A stretch of 64,000 nucleotides of DNA from Streptomyces sp. NBC_00190 (GTDB lineage Bacteria > Actinomycetota > Actinomycetes > Streptomycetales > Streptomycetaceae), in the NCBI RefSeq assembly GCF_036203305.1, contig NZ_CP108131.1, positions 8,184,001-8,248,000 of the forward strand, given 5' to 3'. Shown piece by piece: positions 52,773-61,449 of this stretch. The translations under genes were made by a program, and so were the position numbers. The stretch's first letter is position 1; the number at the start of each line of letters is the position of its first letter. The notes under the pieces are model-generated. The model was given only the letters and a program-made list of their open reading frames with translations, was not told the origin of the DNA and did no database searches.

Positions 52773-52789
52773 GGGGCCTCAGCTCCCTC

Positions 52790-53704
52790 TCACGGTGTTC
52801 CGCCGCCCGGTCCGCCCAGCTCGGCGGCAAGCTCCGCGAGGGCCGCGAGCCGGCGTTCGAGGCTGGGGTGGGTGGAGAACAGGTTGGCCACCGCCGTGCC
52901 GGGGCCGAGGGCGGGGGTGAAGAAGAACGCGTTGAACGCCTGCGCGGTACGCAGGTCCTCCGTCGGGATGCGGGCGATGTCCCCGGTGACCTTGGTCAGG
53001 GCCGAGGCGAGGGCGGACGGCTTGCCCGTGAGCATGGCTCCGGCGCGGTCGGCGGCCAGTTCGCGGTAGCGGGAAAGCGCCCGGATCAGCAGGAAGCTGA
53101 GCGCGTAGACGAGGGCGGAGACCACCATCACGGCCATGAAGACGACGGCGGTGTTCTGGTCGCGTCCGCGTCCGCCGAACAGCTGGGAGTAGAACGCGAA
53201 GCGGACGATGAGTCCGGCGATCACGCCCAGGAACGAGGCGATGGTGATCACCGCGACGTCCCGGTGCGCGATGTGGGAGAGTTCGTGCGCGAGGACGCCT
53301 TCGAGTTCTTCCACGGTCAGGCGGCGCTGGAGCCCGGTGGTGACGCACACCACGGCGTGGTTGGCGTTGCGTCCGGTCGCGAACGCGTTGGGCAGGTCCA
53401 TGCGCGAGACCGCGACCCGCGGCTTGGGCATGTCGGCCGTCGCGCACAACCGGTCGATGATCCCGTGCAGCTCGGGCTGCTCCTCGGACGTGACGATCTG
53501 CCCGCGCATGGCGTACAGGGCGATCCGGTCCGAGTACCAGTACTGCGCGCCGAGCAGTGCGGCGGCGATGACGACGACCAGGACGGTGGACTTGAGCAGC
53601 ACGATCAGCGCGGCGATGAACGCCACGTACACCAGCCCCAGCAGGAACATCGTGACCGCCATTCGGGCGGTAAGCTGCCGGTCGGGCTCGAAACGGCTGC
53701 GCAT
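52790..53704 (-). CDS. htpX: HtpX-family membrane zinc metalloprotease
   Basis: About 304 aa from ATG 53704 (MRSRFEPDRQL), with GGGGTGA 6 nt upstream; GTG 53713 and ATG 53710 are alternatives overlapping PspAA. The catalytic motif is LAHELSHIAHRDV (HExxH), with a Glu ligand further on in LSRYRELAADRAGAML. It has two N-terminal helices (MAVTMFLLGLVYVAFIAALIVLL, VVVIAAALLGAQYWY) and two more after the active site. It degrades damaged membrane proteins; position between PspAA and PspAB supports an envelope-stress role. Confidence 0.93.
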   Translation of the reverse strand: MRSRFEPDRQLTARMAVTMFLLGLVYVAFIAALIVLLKSTVLVVVIAAALLGAQYWYSDRIALYAMRGQIVTSEEQPELHGIIDRLCATADMPKPRVAVSRMDLPNAFATGRNANHAVVCVTTGLQRRLTVEELEGVLAHELSHIAHRDVAVITIASFLGVIAGLIVRFAFYSQLFGGRGRDQNTAVVFMAVMVVSALVYALSFLLIRALSRYRELAADRAGAMLTGKPSALASALTKVTGDIARIPTEDLRTAQAFNAFFFTPALGPGTAVANLFSTHPSLERRLAALAELAAELGGPGGGTP

Positions 53705-53709
53705 CGCCA

Positions 53710-53988
53710 TCACCCCGGGATCAGGCCCTCGTCGGACAGCGGTTCGCGCACTTGGGCGAGGCTGGTGTCCGCATCGGGAAGTACCAGGTCGGACGGCGTG
53801 ATCGCCTCGTCCGGCAGCGGTGTGCCCAGCGTGCGCACGGCGTCCAGCAGGGCCGACAGCGCGGCCGTGAACGCCGCTTCGTTGCCCGCGTCGGCAGCCG
53901 ACTGCAGGGCGGTGTCCAGCTCGTCGAGTCGGACCAGGTGCCCTTCGGCGATCTCGTACTGGCCCTCGCCGAGAATCCGCATGATCAT
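53710..53988 (-). CDS. PspA-associated protein PspAA
   Basis: 92 aa from ATG 53988 (alternative ATG 53982, MRILGEGQYEI), overlapping the PspA stop (ATGA). The pattern MRILGEGQYEIAEGHLVRLDELDTALQSAADAGNE is that of PspAA, a small partner of actinobacterial and archaeal PspA. Its last codons overlap the HtpX start region. Confidence 0.88.
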   Translation of the reverse strand: MIMRILGEGQYEIAEGHLVRLDELDTALQSAADAGNEAAFTAALSALLDAVRTLGTPLPDEAITPSDLVLPDADTSLAQVREPLSDEGLIPG

Positions 53989-54761
53989 GACGTCGCCTCC
54001 GGGTCCGACGGCCCCTTCGACCGTTCCGGCGCCTCCACCGCCGCCGGGCCGGAGGCGGCAGGCAGCTCGGCCTTCATCCGGGCCAGCTCCCTGTCCACGT
54101 CCTGGCCTGCGGACATGCGCTCGAGCTCGGCAAGGATGTCGTCGTGCCCGGCCGGCACGGTGGCGTCCTCCAACGCCCCGGAGGCCATCAGCTCATCGAG
54201 TGCGCCGGCGCGGGCCTGCATCTGCTCGGTCTTGTCCTGGGCCCGCTGCATGGCCAGCCCGACATCGCCCAGCTCCTCGCCGATGCCGGTGACCGCCTCG
54301 GTGATCCGCGTCTGGGCCTCGGCCGCGGTGTAGGCGGCTTTGATCGTCTCCTTGCGGGTACGGAAGGCGTCCACCTTCGCCTGAAGGCGCTGTGCGGCCA
54401 GGGCCAGCTTCTCCTCCTGCTGCCGCAGTGACAGCAGCTGCCCCTCCAGGTCGGTGATCTGCGAGGCGACGGCCGTACGGCGGGTCAGGGCCTCGCGGGC
54501 CGGGTCCTCCCGGCCGGCCGCCAGAGCCTGCTGGGCCTGAGCCTGGAGCTTGTCTCCGGACTGCTGGAGCTGGTTGACCTGGAGCTCGACGCGTTTGCGG
54601 CTGGTCGCGACATCGGCCACCCCGCGCCGTACCCGTTGCAGCATCTCCCGCTGCTGTTCGTAGGAGTGGTCCAGGACTTCACGCGGATCCTCGGCCCGGT
54701 CCAGGGCCTTGTTCGCCTTGACCCGGAACAAGGCGGTGATGCGGGCGGTGATGCTGGTCAT
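53985..54761 (-). CDS. pspA: PspA/IM30-family membrane-stress protein
   Basis: 258 aa from ATG 54761 with GAGGAGG upstream. It is nearly all helical and coiled-coil: ITALFRVKANKALDRAEDPREVLDHSYEQQREMLQRVRRGVADV, then long heptad-rich stretches to about residue 185, then an acidic Pro/Ala tail. PspA/Vipp1 proteins polymerise on damaged inner membranes (ESCRT-III-like). It is the first gene of the pspA-pspAA-htpX-pspAB operon. Confidence 0.92.
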   Translation of the reverse strand: MTSITARITALFRVKANKALDRAEDPREVLDHSYEQQREMLQRVRRGVADVATSRKRVELQVNQLQQSGDKLQAQAQQALAAGREDPAREALTRRTAVASQITDLEGQLLSLRQQEEKLALAAQRLQAKVDAFRTRKETIKAAYTAAEAQTRITEAVTGIGEELGDVGLAMQRAQDKTEQMQARAGALDELMASGALEDATVPAGHDDILAELERMSAGQDVDRELARMKAELPAASGPAAVEAPERSKGPSDPEATS

Positions 54762-55106
54762 GACGACCGCCTCCTCGGGCCTGACGCATCCTGCGTGACC
54801 GGCGGCCCACCCCCCGTGCCTTCGGCGTGTGGGAGCGGTTCCGTCGCAGGTCACGACCATCGCGCTGGTTCCATTCTCCGGGCACATCCCCTGACCGGCA
54901 GCCCGTAACCATCACCCTTGGCGCGGCAAGCGCCCGGAGCCGGGAGGGAGCATCTGGTCGGTCGCGGTGTCCTTTCGGCCGGGGCGGAGCCTCTGGCTCG
55001 GCAGTAGATGTCCGCGCCCTGCTCGACCAGGATCCAGGGCACCTCGGCCAGGTGGTCCGCGCAGGCCGGCTCCCCGGACCTCTCCTTGCGGCCGCGGGCC
55101 TTCACG
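54762..55106. other. 345-bp intergenic region upstream of pspA
   Basis: Promoter region of the psp operon on the minus strand and downstream region of the rhodanese gene. I see no gene, repeat or clear promoter hexamers in it. Confidence 0.5.
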
Positions 55107-55958
55107 TCAGCCCATCTCGACGGGGGCACGCACCAGGGAGCCGTACTCGGTCCAGGAGCCGTCGTAGTTCTTGACGTCCGGGTAGCCGAGCAGTTCGTGG
55201 AGTGCGAACCAGGTGTGCGAGGAGCGCTCACCGATACGGCAGTAGGCGATCACTTCGCGGTCGGGGGTGATGCCCTTCCCCGTGTAGAGCGCCTTCAGCT
55301 CGCCGGCCGACTTGAACGTCCCGTCGTCGTTGGCCGCCTGCGCCCAGGGGATGTTGGCCGCGCCCGGGATGTGGCCGGGCACCTGGGCCTGCTCCTGCGG
55401 CAGGTGAGGTGGTGCCAGCTTCTCGCCGCGGTACTCCTCCGGGGACCGGACGTCGACCATGCGGACGCCGGACCCCAGGCTTTCCAGCACTTCACTGCGC
55501 ATTGCGCGGAACTGCGGGTTCTCCTGACCCGTCACAGTGAAGTCGGTGCGCGGGCGCGTCTTGACCTCCGCAGTCATCTCGCGGCCTTCCAGCTCCCACT
55601 TCTTGCGGCCGCCGTCGAGCAGCTTCACCTTGTTGAAGCCGCGCAGCCGCAGGATCCAGTAGGCGTACGCGGCGAACCAGTTGTTGTTGCCTCCGTACAG
55701 GATGAGGGTGCTGTCGTACTCGACGCCGCCCTCGGCCAGCAGCTGCCCGAGCGCGTCGCGGTCCAGATAGTCGCGCCCCACGGCGGTGTGCAGGTCCTTG
55801 GTCCAGTTCCATCCCACGGAGCCCCGGATGTGGCCCTGCTCGTATGCGGTGGTGTCCTCGTCGACGTCGATGATGCGGACGGTCGGGTCGTCGAGGTGGG
55901 CGGCGAGCCAGTCGGTGTCCACCAGTGTCTCCGGATGGGCGTAGCCGTTGCTGCCCAT
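55107..55958 (-). CDS. sseA: thiosulfate sulfurtransferase (two-domain rhodanese)
   Basis: 283 aa from ATG 55958 (MGSNGYAHPETLVDTDWLAAHL). Two rhodanese domains are present: an inactive N-terminal one (IIDVDEDTTAYEQGHIRGSVGWNW) and a catalytic C-terminal one with MVDVRSPEEYRGEKL and the active-site loop VIAYCRIGERSSHTWF (Cys nucleophile). It transfers sulfane sulfur from thiosulfate to cyanide or thiols. It follows the MBL-rhodanese and sulfite-oxidase-like genes on the same strand, consistent with persulfide/thiosulfate/sulfite handling. Confidence 0.93.
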   Translation of the reverse strand: MGSNGYAHPETLVDTDWLAAHLDDPTVRIIDVDEDTTAYEQGHIRGSVGWNWTKDLHTAVGRDYLDRDALGQLLAEGGVEYDSTLILYGGNNNWFAAYAYWILRLRGFNKVKLLDGGRKKWELEGREMTAEVKTRPRTDFTVTGQENPQFRAMRSEVLESLGSGVRMVDVRSPEEYRGEKLAPPHLPQEQAQVPGHIPGAANIPWAQAANDDGTFKSAGELKALYTGKGITPDREVIAYCRIGERSSHTWFALHELLGYPDVKNYDGSWTEYGSLVRAPVEMG

Positions 55959-55990
55959 GGTCCTCCACTCCTCTCCTCCTCTTCCCGCTG

Positions 55991-56852
55991 TCATGCGTGT
56001 GCCATCAGGTCCTGTACGCCTCCCCTCGTCACCGCCGTGACGGGGATGCCCGCCCGGTCGAGCGGGCTCGCCGCGATGGCCGCCCGGCGGCCGCTCCCGC
56101 ACACCGTCCAGATTTCCCGGCCCCGGGGTGTCTCGGCGAGCGGTACGGCGAGCGTGCCCGGGATTCCGCCCTCCGGGCGCTCCGGCCGTACGTCGAGTAC
56201 CCGCTTCCCGGCGCGATGTGCCCGGCCAGCTCGGACGCGTCCGCGGTGCGGAAGGCGCGCAGCGGGCGGCCGGCTGCGACCCAGATGTTGATGCCGCCGG
56301 CCAGATACCCAGGGACGTTCTCGTAGCCGATCCGCAGCAATTGCAGCATCGCCACGTCGGGCAGCCGCGCCAGTCGCCGGAGCGTGCGGAACTGCGCCCG
56401 TCCTCGCCGGACAGGTCGGTGCGGCCGACGCCGCCGACGAGGAGGCTGCCCCCGGTGAAGACGGCCGTCGGCGCCTCCCGCAGGTCGTCGAAGACGAGGT
56501 ACGAGGTGTGTTCGGCGGTATGACCGGGGGTCTCCATCGCCCGTACGGTCAGATCGCCGACGGTGATCTCGTCGTCCTCCGCCAGGGGCAGGTGGTCGAA
56601 CGCGTACGGCGCGCGGGCCGGGCCTGCCACCGTGGCTCCGGTCGCCGCGCGGACCTCCAGAGCGCCGGAGACGTAGTCGTTGTGCACGTGCGTCTCCAGG
56701 ACGTAGCGGATGCGCACCCCCCTGGCGGGACACGACTCCATCAGGCCCCAGCTGTCCCGCTGCGGGTCGACCAGCGCGGCCTCGTCACCGCTCACCAGGA
56801 GATGGCTGGTGTCACCGAGCGAAGCCGTGGTCATGATCTCGATCTCGTTCAT
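55991..56852 (-). pseudogene. MBL-fold/rhodanese fusion (persulfide dioxygenase-like) with two frameshifts
   Basis: The gene starts at ATG 56852 (MNEIEIMTTASLGDTSHLLV), overlapping the upstream stop. The metallo-beta-lactamase part is normal: VLETHVHNDYVSGALEV (HxHxD) and METPGHTAEHTSYLV. Near 56400 the frame must change to continue as AQFRTLRRLARLPDVAMLQL, ENVPGYLAGGINIWVAAGRP and ELAGHIAPG. Near 56212 it must change again to read KRVLDVRPERPEGGIPGTLA and IWTVCGSGRRAAIAASPLDR (rhodanese Cys), ending at TGA 55993-55991. Either a recent pseudogene or two sequencing errors. Confidence 0.8.
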
Positions 56853-57964
56853 ACGACGACCACCGCCACGGATGCCACAGGGTTGCAGCCGTAGCCATGG
56901 GCGTTCCACGGTGCCCGCGGCGGCTGGGTGTCGCCGAGCGCGTCGGTCGCGCGGGACAGCAGCCGGTACGGGCCGGGCCGCTGCGGCGTCCACCGGTACG
57001 ACCAGCCGGTCCAGCCGTACGGCCCGGCCGACGGCTCGAGCACGGCGTCGTGCCACTCCCGGCCGCAGTCTTCGCCTTCGCCTTCGCCGTTTCCTTCGCC
57101 TTCCTCGTTCTCGGCCCGGACTTCCACCCGCCGCACGGGCACCCCGCCGCCCGACCAGGCGTGGCCGCGTACGACGGCCTCGTGACCTCGGCGGATGGCG
57201 GCGTCGGGCTCGGGTTCGGTGATGTGCGACTTGATCCGCACGGTCGTCACGGGGCCCTCGGGAATGCCGAGCGAGGCGGCGTAGACGTACTCCTCGGCCT
57301 GGAAGACACCGGTGAACGGCTCTGTCACGGCCCGTGCCTCGACCAGCCATTTCACGTCGGCTACCGCGTACCGGCCAGGAACCACCAGGCGTACCGGCGC
57401 CCCGTGCTCGGGGGCGAGCGGCTCGCCGTTCATATGAGTGGCGAGGAGGGTGTCGGGGTGCAGGGCCGCCTCCAGCGGCAGGCTGCGCTCGAAGGCCGTC
57501 GGGAGCCCGTGCACCGTGCCGGAGTCGGCCCCGGCGAAGACGACCTCCACTGCTCCCGGCTCGATCCCGGCCCGGGCGGCGAGGGCGCGGAACGGCACTC
57601 CCGCGAAATGTGCACAGCCGACCGCCCGCTGGCCCCAGGGCAGGCCCGGTGGACGGGGTGTCATCAGACTGCGGCCGTTTCCGGCGCACTCCAGCACCAC
57701 GTCGAGCTCCCGGCGCTGCAGAGCGGCCAGCTCGTCGTAGCCGATGTCCAACGGGGCCGCCACGGCCCCGCCGACACGCAGCCGCCACCGGCTGGGGGTT
57801 GTTCGCGGGGTGCCGAAGTGATCGCGTACGAAGAAGGCACCCACGGGCGTGACCGGCTCGGCGAGGGCGGCCGCCGGCGTCTGGGCGTTGTACGGGTCGG
57901 CCGTGACCTGCTCCGGTGTCCAGGCCGTCGCACCGGGCCCGCTTGGAATTGGCCATGGGGTCAT
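56849..57964 (-). CDS. sulfite oxidase-like molybdopterin enzyme
   Basis: 371 aa from ATG 57964 (MTPWPIPSGPGATAW). The Moco domain has AFFVRDHFGTPRTTPSRWRLRVGG and the molybdenum-ligating Cys in VVLECAGNGRSLMTP, then VGCAHFAGVPFRALAARAG and GRYAVADVKWLVEARAV. A C-terminal dimerisation domain ends in NAHGYGCNPVASVAVVVV. No heme domain and no Tat signal, so it is cytosolic. An unusual acidic low-complexity insert of alternating Glu/Gly (about residues 292-305) lies in the dimerisation domain. It probably oxidises sulfite to sulfate. Confidence 0.9.
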   Translation of the reverse strand: MTPWPIPSGPGATAWTPEQVTADPYNAQTPAAALAEPVTPVGAFFVRDHFGTPRTTPSRWRLRVGGAVAAPLDIGYDELAALQRRELDVVLECAGNGRSLMTPRPPGLPWGQRAVGCAHFAGVPFRALAARAGIEPGAVEVVFAGADSGTVHGLPTAFERSLPLEAALHPDTLLATHMNGEPLAPEHGAPVRLVVPGRYAVADVKWLVEARAVTEPFTGVFQAEEYVYAASLGIPEGPVTTVRIKSHITEPEPDAAIRRGHEAVVRGHAWSGGGVPVRRVEVRAENEEGEGNGEGEGEDCGREWHDAVLEPSAGPYGWTGWSYRWTPQRPGPYRLLSRATDALGDTQPPRAPWNAHGYGCNPVASVAVVVV

Positions 57965-58370
57965 GCCCGCGCCTTCCGTCGGGCTCGTGACGAGCACGAC
58001 GCGATTTCTTCCAGTCTAGGTCTCTTGACTACGGGGAAATGGGGACGAATCGACGGTTCGTCCAGGATCTGGCCAAGCCCCGGGCCGTCGTTGCGGGGGG
58101 TCTGGGCGATGTGCCTGGTGGCCGGTCAGTGAGACTGCGTAGTCGTGACGCTTGTGACCTGGGGTTGTAGGGTTCGCCGAGCGAGGAGTGATGAGCGACG
58201 TGTGATGTGCAGTGGCTGGCGACTGTCGTCCGCACTGGATTCGAATGGCGTTCCTGGTCGGAAGGGCCGTTTCCCAGCGATGTTCTGGTGTCGCTCGTGC
58301 AAGTGGGGACGGCGGAGCGGCTGACGGGGGGCCGTGCGGTTCCCGCTGTTTGCGTGGTTAGGCTGATCGC
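57965..58370. other. 406-bp divergent intergenic region
   Basis: No gene seen. A TAGGCT -10-like hexamer ends 6 nt before the ATG at 58371, suggesting a leaderless transcript for the following gene; no good -35 is found at the matching distance. Confidence 0.4.
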
Positions 58371-59375
58371 ATGACTGTGCTCGTGTACGAAGACTTCGGT
58401 AACGGACGCCACCGCGAGGCCTCCCTGATCCGGCACGCTCTGGGCAGTGTCCACGACGAGGAGCTCGTTGCCGGCCTGGCCGGGGGGATCGGCTTCATGT
58501 ACTTCGTCTTCGAATACGAGGGCCGGCTGCCCATCGTCACGATTGTGGCCCAGGCCCATCCGGAGCCGTGGGTCCAGGTCGCCCTCGGCCGCCTGGGAAT
58601 TCCGTACGACGCCACGCGCGCGATGAAGCCCCGCTGGGGCCGGGTCCGTGCCGCGCTCGACGAGGGGCAGCCCGCCTTCTGCGTGGTCGACCGCTCCTCT
58701 CTGCCCTGGCATGGGGCCGATCCGGACGCCGAGATGACCGGCACCGACCCGTACACCGTCGTCATCGCCGGGTACGACGGCGACGACCTGCTGATCGAGG
58801 ACGGTGCCGATACTCCGTACCGGATCGACCGCGAAGAGTTCGGTGCTGCCTGGACCGCGCACCGCAACGGCCGCCACCAGCTGATCGTGCCCACTGGGCC
58901 GGCCGAGGGGGAGCCGGACGTGGCAGGGGCGATCGCCTCCACCGTCATGCACCTCACCGGGCCGGTTCTGGGGAACAAGTTCGACGTGAACTTCGGCTTC
59001 ACCGGGATGGAGAAGCTCGCCGCACAGCTGCGCGACAGCACTACCAAGACGGGTTGGGAGCGCCGGTTCGGCAGCTCGCCCGAGGCCTTCCGTGCCGGCA
59101 CAGGGCGGCTGCACGCCTGCTTGGAGGAGGAGTGGACCGCGCCGGGCGCGACCCGGCCGCTGTACGCGGACTTCCTCGACCTCGTCGGGCGCCCAGAGGC
59201 CGCCGGACTCTTCAGAGAGTCCGCCCGGCACTGGTCGGAGCTGGCCGTGCTCGCCCGGGACGCCGCCCCGGATGCCGGTGCCCAGGGGCTGCGAGCGCTG
59301 TTCGACGCGTGTGCGGAGCGTGTGGACCGCTGCCTGGACCTGGAGCGGCAGGCGGTACGGGCGCTGCAGAATTAG
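58371..59375 (+). CDS. BtrH N-terminal/DUF4872 domain protein
   Basis: 334 aa from ATG 58371. The N-terminal half resembles the BtrH-type acyltransferase/papain-like domain: CC-less variant with DFGNGRHREASLIRHALGS, a GIGFMYFVFEYEG oxyanion-like region, and GTDPYTVVIAGYDGDDLLIEDGADTPYRIDREEF. The C-terminal half matches DUF4872 (GNKFDVNFGFTGMEKLAAQLRD ... AGLFRESARHWSELAVLARDA). The catalytic Cys of BtrH cannot be confirmed: the usual N-terminal HCxS region reads NGRHREAS. Function is unknown; a peptide or acyl-transfer role would be speculative. Confidence 0.78.
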   Translation: MTVLVYEDFGNGRHREASLIRHALGSVHDEELVAGLAGGIGFMYFVFEYEGRLPIVTIVAQAHPEPWVQVALGRLGIPYDATRAMKPRWGRVRAALDEGQPAFCVVDRSSLPWHGADPDAEMTGTDPYTVVIAGYDGDDLLIEDGADTPYRIDREEFGAAWTAHRNGRHQLIVPTGPAEGEPDVAGAIASTVMHLTGPVLGNKFDVNFGFTGMEKLAAQLRDSTTKTGWERRFGSSPEAFRAGTGRLHACLEEEWTAPGATRPLYADFLDLVGRPEAAGLFRESARHWSELAVLARDAAPDAGAQGLRALFDACAERVDRCLDLERQAVRALQN

Positions 59376-59516
59376 TGCCCGCCGCGTGGTCCTGCCGGGC
59401 GTCGTCTCCGAACGTGCGGTGAGTGAGGCCTTCTCAGCGAATGGGCAGCTGGTCGACCTGATCGGCGAACCGGCAGGTCGTCAGAGGTCGTTGCGTTGGC
59501 GTGACACCATCTGTGC

Positions 59517-59633
59517 ATGCGATTGGAGGAGCCGTTCACGCCCGCCGGGGTCTGCGCGTTCCTAATCACGGAGTTCACGGCTACCAAGACGGACCCGGAG
59601 CTGCCCTCGGTGCGCGAGCAGCTGCTGGCCTGA
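59517..59633 (+). other. short ORF or gene remnant
   Basis: 38 codons (MRLEEPFTPAGVCAFLITEF ... VREQLLA) with a ribosome-site-like stretch absent and no family recognised. The codon bias is actinobacterial, so it may be the head of a deleted gene. Confidence 0.25.
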
Positions 59634-59662
59634 ACCGGGGGAGGGGGTTCGGGGGGCGTCCT

Positions 59663-60136
59663 TCAGCGGGCGCGGCGGCGCGATCGGCGGCTCAGTCGAA
59701 GACGCGGGCCCAGGGCGAGCGGGGCCAGCAGGGTCAGGGTCAGGGTCCCCACCGACTCGACGACGAGGGTGGCCCCGACCAGTTCGGCATCAAGGGTCTC
59801 GTGGAAACCGAACACCCCCGAGGGCGTCAGGCTGAGCACCAGCGCGCCCAGGGTCCCCGCCGTGAACAGCGCGCCGAGCGCGGCCACGGCACCCAGGTAT
59901 CGCCGGGGGGCGGCCAGCAGCGCCAGCGCGAGCAGGCCGCCCCCGATGGCGTTGAGCAGGAAGAGCACGCCGATGGTGGCCAGGTCCTGGTAGCCGCCCG
60001 CCCAGAGGTGCAGGTGGATGGCGGCCATCGCCGCCGTCAGCCCCGCGCCGACCAGGCGCAGGGCGAGCAGGGCCGCGGTCATGGACCGGCCGGCGGGCGG
60101 GGCCTCGGGCCGGGCTGCGGGGTGGCGGACGGTCAT
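59663..60136 (-). CDS. small integral membrane protein, four predicted helices
   Basis: 157 aa from ATG 60136. Four hydrophobic segments: LLALRLVGAGLTAAMAAIHLHLW, LATIGVLFLLNAIGGGLLALALL, YLGAVAALGALFTAGTLGALVL and AELVGATLVVESVGTLTLTLLA. The C-terminus is strongly basic. His residues in helix 1 (IHLHLW) could bind a metal or heme. It follows the copper lipoprotein by 5 bp on the same strand, so the two are probably cotranscribed and act together at the membrane. No named family recognised. Confidence 0.78.
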   Translation of the reverse strand: MTVRHPAARPEAPPAGRSMTAALLALRLVGAGLTAAMAAIHLHLWAGGYQDLATIGVLFLLNAIGGGLLALALLAAPRRYLGAVAALGALFTAGTLGALVLSLTPSGVFGFHETLDAELVGATLVVESVGTLTLTLLAPLALGPRLRLSRRSRRRAR

Positions 60137-60141
60137 GGCGG

Positions 60142-60627
60142 TCAGTAGCCATCGCTCGACGACGGGGTCTGGTTCACCGGCGCCTCGCTACCGCCAGCCA
60201 CGGTGATCTCCGTCTTCATGCCCTTGTCCTTGTGCCCGTCGACGGGGCAGTAGATCTCGTACGTGCCGGACGCGAGGGTGACCTTGAGCGTCTCGGACGC
60301 GCCGGGCTCCAGCGTCTTGGTGGCCTTCTCGTCCGTCGGCCCCTCGATCTCCAGGGCGTGGTCGTGCTGTCCGCTGTTCTTCACGGCGAAGCTGTAGTCG
60401 CCGGCCTTGAAGGTCTGCTGTGACAGCGCGATGCGGAAGTCGGTCAGATCCGCCGTGACCTGGGTGACGCCCGCCTCCTTGGCCGGCTCGGGGGGTTTGG
60501 CGGTCGATGTACCGCCCCCGCCGCCGTTCCCGTCTCCGCAGGCGGCGAGTACGCTCGCCAACGCGCCGGCTGCCAGGCCCAGCGCCACGCGGCGGCGTGC
60601 TCGCGGTCGGGTGAGTGTGGTTGTCAT
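60142..60627 (-). CDS. cupredoxin-domain lipoprotein (type 1 copper)
   Basis: 161 aa from ATG 60627. The signal peptide ends with LAACG, a lipobox, followed by a Gly-rich linker. The cupredoxin fold (about residues 55-150) has one His ligand in QHDHALEIEG and the C-terminal ligand loop IYCPVDGHKDKGM, giving Cys, His and Met, a complete type 1 copper set. It is an exported electron carrier or copper-binding protein. It is divergent from the ECF sigma operon across a 14-bp triple repeat, so shared control is plausible. Confidence 0.88.
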   Translation of the reverse strand: MTTTLTRPRARRRVALGLAAGALASVLAACGDGNGGGGGTSTAKPPEPAKEAGVTQVTADLTDFRIALSQQTFKAGDYSFAVKNSGQHDHALEIEGPTDEKATKTLEPGASETLKVTLASGTYEIYCPVDGHKDKGMKTEITVAGGSEAPVNQTPSSSDGY

Positions 60628-60655
60628 GGCTCAGCCCTCCGTAAGGCCTCCGCGG

Positions 60656-60697
60656 GACCGGTCGTCCCCGATCGGTCGTCCCGGACCGGTCGTTCCG
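60656..60697. repeat. three perfect-length 14-bp tandem repeats
   Basis: GACCGGTCGTCCCC, GATCGGTCGTCCCG and GACCGGTCGTTCCG lie head to tail (60656-60669, 60670-60683, 60684-60697), each differing by one to three bases. They start 29 bp upstream of the cupredoxin ATG and about 130 bp upstream of the sigma factor. The array looks like iterated regulator sites (14-bp phase) or a recent slippage product. Confidence 0.75.
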
Positions 60698-60828
60698 CAA
60701 GTGATACGGACGAACCGCCTCCAGGGATGGGAGGACCCAGGAACGGGGCGCAGACTGGGACGGTGACCTCCGGCGCGGGGCATGAGCCGAGGGCAATCCC
60801 TTGGCGTGGGCCGGCCGTATGAACTGGT

Positions 60829-61449
60829 GTGCACACAATGGGCCTCCCCCTCGGACAGGTGCCGGACGAGGCACTGCTGTCCGGTCTGACGACCGGCGAT
60901 CCCGAGATCGCCGTGGCCTTCGTGCGCCGCTTCCAGCGCACCGTTTTCGGTGTGGCCGTCGCGGTCGTCGGCGATCCGCAGCTGGCCGAGGACATCGCGC
61001 AGCAGACCTTCGAGCGGGCCTGGCGGCACGCGCAGGTCTACGACTCGCGGCGCGGTTCGGTGCGGACCTGGCTCACGACCATCGCGCACAACCTGGCCAT
61101 CGACGCGGTGCGCGCCCGCCGGGCCCGGCCGGTCGCGCCCGAGGACCTGGAGGCGCTGCTCGACGTCGTGACCGAGACCCCTGAGCTGCGGGCGCTGGCG
61201 GACGACACCTCGGCGCGGGTGCGGGCGGAAGTGGCGGCGCTGCCCCGGGAGCAGGGCCGGGCCCTGGTGATGGCGGGGATCTACGGGATGACGGCCCAGC
61301 AGGTCTCCGAGTTCGAGGGGATCCCGCTGGGCACGGCCAAGACCCGGATCAGGACTGCGATGGGCAAGCTGCGGACGGCCCTGGGGGCTGGAGAACGGCG
61401 TCTGGTGGCCGGGGAGCGGCGTACGGAGACCGAGGAGCGGCGGCGATGA
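60829..61449 (+). CDS. ECF-family RNA polymerase sigma factor
   Basis: 206 aa from GTG 60829 (ATG 60838 also in frame). Region 2: FVRRFQRTVFGVAVAVVGDPQLAEDIAQQTFERAWRHAQVYDSRRGSVRTWLTTIAHNLAIDAVR. Region 4: LPREQGRALVMAGIYGMTAQQVSEFEGIPLGTAKTRIRTAMGKLR. The tail is rich in Glu/Arg. Its last bases overlap the anti-sigma start, so the pair is coupled. It may recognise its own promoter and that of the copper lipoprotein. Confidence 0.93.
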   Translation: MHTMGLPLGQVPDEALLSGLTTGDPEIAVAFVRRFQRTVFGVAVAVVGDPQLAEDIAQQTFERAWRHAQVYDSRRGSVRTWLTTIAHNLAIDAVRARRARPVAPEDLEALLDVVTETPELRALADDTSARVRAEVAALPREQGRALVMAGIYGMTAQQVSEFEGIPLGTAKTRIRTAMGKLRTALGAGERRLVAGERRTETEERRR

